From: Bacteroidota bacterium
GTDB taxonomy: Bacteria; Bacteroidota; Bacteroidia; Chitinophagales; LD1
Assembly (NCBI GenBank): GCA_018267355.1
Contig: JAFDYP010000625.1
Span: 1 to 8,595, forward strand
Direction: 5' to 3'
Length of the DNA: 8,595 nt
In this document: positions 6,386 to 8,595 of the stretch, one piece after another
Layout: each line of letters starts with the position of its first letter
Position numbering within the stretch: the stretch's first letter is position 1
Position numbers and translations under genes: made by a program
Notes under the pieces: generated by a model
The model's input: only the letters and a program-made list of their open reading frames with translations
Database searches by the model: none
What the model was told of the DNA's origin: nothing

Positions 6386-7288
6386 ATGACCAGCAGATAC
6401 AAATCCAGACCAGACGGGTGGCTGTGGGTACTGATCGTACTCATAGCAGGTAGCAGTGCATCCTGCAAGTATTTTAAGAAAAGCTCGCCCAATCAGGGAG
6501 AGATCGTGCTGGCCCGCGCCAATGATGACTATCTGTATCTCTCAGATGTCATGGGCATGACCAAAAATATGTCAGCGAAGGATTCTGCTGATTTTGTGGT
6601 CAAGTACAGTGAATCGTGGGTGCGCCGCAAGCTGCTGCTCAAGAAGGCAGAAGAAAATGTACCGGCAGACGAGCTGGGTATAGACAAGAAAGTAGAGGAC
6701 TACAGGCAGTCACTGCTGCTATATGAGTATGAAAAGGAGCTGATCAATCAGAAACTGGACAAAAGCGTAAGCGATGCCGAGGTGCAGGCTTTTTATGATC
6801 AGAATAAAGACAAGTTTACCCTGGAGAGTGATATCTATGACCTGCAGTATGTAGAGATACATACAGATGCGCCGGATCTCGACAAGATGCGCCCTACCAT
6901 ACTCAGCCCGCGTACAGAAGATGATATCAATAAGCGGGAGGGCTACTGCAAGGCATATGCGCAGAGCTATTCCTTTGCAGATAGCAACTGGCTGTCTGCG
7001 GCGGCAGTGATGAAGCGCTTTCCCATTACGCAGGACGAGCTCAAGAAGATAGCTTCGCAAGGTCATTTTTCGGAGATGAAAAAGGGGCCGGATTCGTATT
7101 TCATATATATCAAAACAGTAAAACACCAGGGAGAGCCATCGCCACTGGAGTATATCAGGACACAGATCCGCGAGATAGTGATGAATAAGAAAAAGGTGGT
7201 GCTGATCCAGAAAATATACGATGGTATCTATACAGATGCACAGAAATCGGGCAAGACAGAAGTGCTCGTCAGAAAGGCTGCACAATAA
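6386..7288 (+). CDS. SurA-like lipoprotein with a degenerate parvulin region
   Basis: A 300-residue predicted lipoprotein. The signal segment WLWVLIVLIAGSSASC places the lipidated Cys at position 27, followed by KYFKKSS. Residues 38-150 align by eye with the SurA N-module (EIVLARANDDYLYLSDVMG; VEDYRQSLLLYEYEKELI; VQAFYDQNKDKF), and residues about 250-300 resemble the closing helix of SurA/PpiD proteins (YIRTQIREIVMNKKKVVLIQ). Between them (150-245), where a parvulin domain belongs, there is no HIL or GYHI motif and no GG-x-GW loop, so isomerase activity is unlikely. The inferred role is that of a membrane-tethered holdase or a scaffold for its two neighbours. Start: the ATG at 6386 gives a clean lipoprotein signal; an in-frame TTG at 6347 would read through the terminator hairpin. 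It lies 62 bp after the 682-residue gene and 107 bp before the SurA homologue. Automated annotation may call it hypothetical or a peptidylprolyl isomerase. Confidence 0.9.
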   Translation: MTSRYKSRPDGWLWVLIVLIAGSSASCKYFKKSSPNQGEIVLARANDDYLYLSDVMGMTKNMSAKDSADFVVKYSESWVRRKLLLKKAEENVPADELGIDKKVEDYRQSLLLYEYEKELINQKLDKSVSDAEVQAFYDQNKDKFTLESDIYDLQYVEIHTDAPDLDKMRPTILSPRTEDDINKREGYCKAYAQSYSFADSNWLSAAAVMKRFPITQDELKKIASQGHFSEMKKGPDSYFIYIKTVKHQGEPSPLEYIRTQIREIVMNKKKVVLIQKIYDGIYTDAQKSGKTEVLVRKAAQ

Positions 7289-7395
7289 ATCATCATTGTA
7301 TATGTTATTACTTGTCAAATCAGGTCTCCGGCTGCTCTGTGCAGGCGGGATTATCAGCCACGAAAGAGATAAATTGCTATTTTGCAATCCCTAAA
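7289..7395 (+). other. Spacer before surA with a weak hairpin
   Basis: This 107-bp gap is long for an operon spacer. It contains an imperfect hairpin (CCGGCTGC at 7328-7335 against GCAGGCGG at 7341-7348, one mismatch, 5-nt loop) without a T-run, so it is not an intrinsic terminator. TATTTTG at 7378-7384 resembles a Bacteroidota -7 element but is one base short of TAnnTTTG and has no -33 partner. A separate surA promoter here is possible but unproven. Confidence 0.3.
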
Positions 7396-8595
7396 ATGAA
7401 AAGATCACTCATATATATCTGTATGCTGACGCTCATGGTGGCGCTCAGCCATACAGCATATGCGCAGTATACTACAGCAGATCGTGTCGTAGCTGTGGTA
7501 GGAGATAATATCGTACTCCAGTCAGAGGTAGACATACAGCTCAATCAGCAGCTGCACAATGCCAACCCCAATCCGATAGACACCGAAGAAACCCGCTGCC
7601 GGATATTCGATGGACTGCTGCTGGACAAAATGTTTCTGGCTCAGGCTAATCTGGATAGTCTCACTGTTTCTCAGGAGGAGATAGAGGCGGAGCTTGACCG
7701 CCGGGTCAAATACTTCATCAGTATTTTTGATGGTTCTAAAGAGAAGATGGAAGCCTACTACGGCAAGAGTGTGGCCGAAATGAAGGAGGATTTCACGGAG
7801 GATATCAAAAACCAGCTGCTGAGTGATAAGATGAAGGGCAAGGTTTTTACCGGTCTGAAGGTTAGTCCGCAAGAGGTATATGAGTTTTTTGCCAAAATCC
7901 CCAAGGACAGTATTCCTTATTTTAACTCGGAGCTGGAGATAGGTCAGGTCATTATGTTCCCGAAGGTGACCGAAGAGGAAAAAGAGGTCGCCAAAAAGAA
8001 ACTGGAGAAGATCAAAAAGGATATAGAGGGAGGTGCTGACTTCTCTTTGCAGGCTATTTTATATTCTGAGGATCCCGGCTCCGCGTCTAATGGCGGCGAT
8101 CTGGGCATCATAGAGAGGGGTGAGTTGGTGCCGGAGTTTGAGGCTGTGGCCTACCGCCTGGATCCACACAAAATGAGTGATATCGTGGAAACCCCATTTG
8201 GATATCACCTGATACTGCTGGATGAGAAGCGTGGCAATAAGCTAAAGCTCCGTCATATTCTCATCAAACCGAAAACAACACTGGATGATCTGGAGGCTGT
8301 AAAGAAAAGGATAGACAGCGTCCAGCATCAGCTGGTAGTAGACTCGATGAGCTTTCGCGAAGCTGTAAATCAGTATTCTGATGATGAAAACCTCCGGATG
8401 AATGGAGGGCTCATGACCAATCCTAAGACGCAAAGCACGTTTTTCGAAAAATCTGAAATAGACGGCACGCTGATCTTCACACTAGACAGGATGAAGGTGG
8501 GACAATACTCAGAGGTGCTCCCTTTCACCAGTATGGACAAAACAGGGCAGGAGAAAAAGGGGTATAGGATCATCTATCTCAAGTCGGAAACCAAA
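7396..8595 (+). CDS. surA: SurA-type periplasmic chaperone/peptidyl-prolyl isomerase (3' end outside window)
   Basis: The frame is open for exactly 400 codons to the window edge without a stop; SurA proteins of about 450 residues suggest some 50 residues are missing. Signal peptide: 1-23 (KRSLIYICMLTLMVALSHTAYAQ, cleavage after the first AQ). The SurA N-module opens with DRVVAVVGDNIVLQSEVDIQ (29-48) and runs to about 175. Parvulin domain 1 (178-277) has GGDLG, LVPEFEAVAYRL and GYHL (His271), but Gln184 replaces the usual first active-site His (GQVIM). Parvulin domain 2 (283-397) has RHIL (His287) and NGGLM, but Arg391 stands where the second His is expected (GYRIIYL). By family knowledge SurA escorts unfolded outer-membrane proteins to the Bam machinery. 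The neighbouring genes of the same family support a role in envelope biogenesis. The ATG at 7396 is the only start that keeps the whole signal peptide. Confidence 0.93.
   Translation, partial: MKRSLIYICMLTLMVALSHTAYAQYTTADRVVAVVGDNIVLQSEVDIQLNQQLHNANPNPIDTEETRCRIFDGLLLDKMFLAQANLDSLTVSQEEIEAELDRRVKYFISIFDGSKEKMEAYYGKSVAEMKEDFTEDIKNQLLSDKMKGKVFTGLKVSPQEVYEFFAKIPKDSIPYFNSELEIGQVIMFPKVTEEEKEVAKKKLEKIKKDIEGGADFSLQAILYSEDPGSASNGGDLGIIERGELVPEFEAVAYRLDPHKMSDIVETPFGYHLILLDEKRGNKLKLRHILIKPKTTLDDLEAVKKRIDSVQHQLVVDSMSFREAVNQYSDDENLRMNGGLMTNPKTQSTFFEKSEIDGTLIFTLDRMKVGQYSEVLPFTSMDKTGQEKKGYRIIYLKSETK

Noticed and set aside
6358..7331. Nine-base motif GGTCTCCGG shared by both spacers of the chaperone cassette (near 6359-6366 and 7323-7331)
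   Set aside because: In the first spacer it is only terminator-loop sequence; a 9-mer shared by two short regions can occur by chance, and there is no wider similarity.
7378..7384. TATTTTG as a surA promoter -7 element
   Set aside because: One base short of TAnnTTTG, no TTG at -33 spacing, and in an AT-rich stretch where such matches are common.
6719..7387. 222-codon minus-strand open frame opposite the lipoprotein gene
   Set aside because: Antisense shadow with no recognisable motif, overlapping a well supported gene over most of its length.

Overview
The window reads as a chromosomal segment of a Bacteroidota bacterium, probably a Chitinophagales/Saprospirales-like environmental lineage; the rank below phylum is a guess. 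The evidence is a large secreted protein with SprB-type repeats ending in a type IX secretion (T9SS) type B sorting domain, a three-gene cassette of SurA/PpiC-like periplasmic chaperones of the kind found in this phylum, TAnnTTTG-like promoter elements, and a lack of clear Shine-Dalgarno sequences.

Layout. (1) Positions 2-133 (+) hold the last 43 codons of an unidentified gene. (2) Positions 149-719 form a small REP/RAYT unit: two directly repeated GGACAGGTCG palindromes, each preceded by GTAG on the minus strand, flank a REP-associated tyrosine transposase gene (185-654, minus) that is broken by one missing base. (3) Positions 742-1101 (minus) encode a 119-residue hypothetical protein, 31 bp downstream of (4) a 982-residue secreted protein (1133-4081, minus). 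That protein has a signal peptide, a Cys-rich MAM-like/jelly-roll N-terminal region, a PKD-like domain, six SprB-like repeats, a second PKD-like domain and a T9SS C-terminal signal. (5) A 193-bp divergent intergenic region contains repeated TTAAC-type motifs and a good -7 promoter match. (6) Positions 4275-8595 (+) carry three consecutive SurA-like genes: a 682-residue protein with two catalytic-looking parvulin domains and a degenerate third module, a 300-residue lipoprotein with a SurA-like frame but no recognisable catalytic core, and a SurA homologue cut by the window end after 400 codons. A Rho-independent terminator lies between the first and second.

How they work together. The three plus-strand proteins are predicted to act in the periplasm, in folding or escorting outer-membrane proteins. 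The divergent neighbour is a predicted T9SS cargo that crosses the same compartment; a functional link is only inferred from position. Most of the window is familiar biology. The points most worth a second look are the repeated SurA N-module across the chaperone cassette, the complementary loss of active-site histidines in SurA, the attenuator-like terminator, and the decayed RAYT with its same-orientation REP pair.
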